NCBI GenBank assembly: GCA_002343545.1
Contig: DDRA01000005.1
Coordinates: forward strand, 6,474-12,415
Source: Bacteriovoracaceae bacterium UBA2428
GTDB taxonomy: Bacteria > Bdellovibrionota > UBA2428
Direction: 5' to 3'
DNA: 5,942 nucleotides
Shown: positions 5,858-5,942 of the stretch, in pieces
Numbering within the stretch: position 1 is the first letter of the stretch
Layout of the letters: each line of letters begins with the position of its first letter
Notes under the pieces: generated by a model
Told to the model about the DNA's origin: nothing
What the model saw: the letters and a program-made list of their open reading frames with translations, nothing else
The model's database searches: none
Translations under genes and position numbers: made by a program

Positions 5858-5942
5858 ATTTGCGGATGTAAACGAGCTTGAGATCTTGGGCGCGCTCGAT
5901 CGTGGCGTTCGCCGGACCGACGTGCTGGATCAGCTCGTTGGG
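5856..5942 (-). CDS. C-terminal end of an unrecognised protein (partial)
   Basis: The last 28 codons of a minus-strand gene that continues beyond the window, ending in TAA. The peptide closes with ATIERAQDLKLVYIRK and begins PNELIQHVGP. The reading is free of stops and has the C/G-rich third positions of the neighbouring genes, and it ends exactly where the ribosome site of the next gene begins. No domain can be recognised from so short a piece. Confidence 0.65.
   Translation of the reverse strand, partial: PNELIQHVGPANATIERAQDLKLVYIRK

Noticed and set aside
5533..5871. Plus-strand open frame (112 codons) opposite the small Pro-rich gene
   Set aside because: The minus-strand gene has a strong ribosome site and operon context; the plus-strand frame starts past the terminator and runs through the opposite gene's start without its own signals.

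Overview
The window reads as a compact, GC-rich bacterial chromosome segment of ordinary gene density. It looks Gram-negative: there is a membrane-anchored HtrA/DegP-type protease, and a MoxR/DUF58 cluster of the 'Bat-like' (aerotolerance) kind. The DUF1844 gene next to htrA and the general style suggest a deltaproteobacterium in the old sense, perhaps Bdellovibrionota, but this is a weak inference. I see no mobile element, CRISPR array, tRNA or rRNA.

Layout. (1) Positions 1-2744, minus strand: a tight operon read right to left. It runs moxR-type AAA+ ATPase, DUF58 protein with a VWA-like metal site, a one-pass membrane protein of the DUF4381-like kind, and then probably a further gene whose ATG overlaps the stop at the window edge. 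(2) Positions 2745-2785: a 41-base divergent intergenic region with an AT-rich island that could serve promoters on both strands. (3) Positions 2786-5442, plus strand: a second operon with a polytopic membrane protein that looks like a catalytically dead M48-family peptidase, a small DUF1844 protein and an HtrA/DegP serine protease with two PDZ domains. (4) Positions 5468-5509: a very strong hairpin terminator with A- and T-rich flanks, placed to serve genes converging from both sides. (5) Positions 5530-5942, minus strand: a small unrecognised Pro-rich charged protein, preceded by the 3' end of another unrecognised gene in the same operon.

How the genes may work together. MoxR ATPases usually act as chaperones on VWA-domain partners, and the three minus-strand genes match the MoxR-DUF58-membrane protein-VWA order known from many bacteria. 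The divergent plus-strand operon ends in a periplasmic quality-control protease. The two operons share a 41-base upstream region, so the block could be one envelope-maintenance module; that co-regulation is inferred from layout only. The most unusual item is the M48-like protein, whose expected HExxH zinc motif reads HHLWQ.
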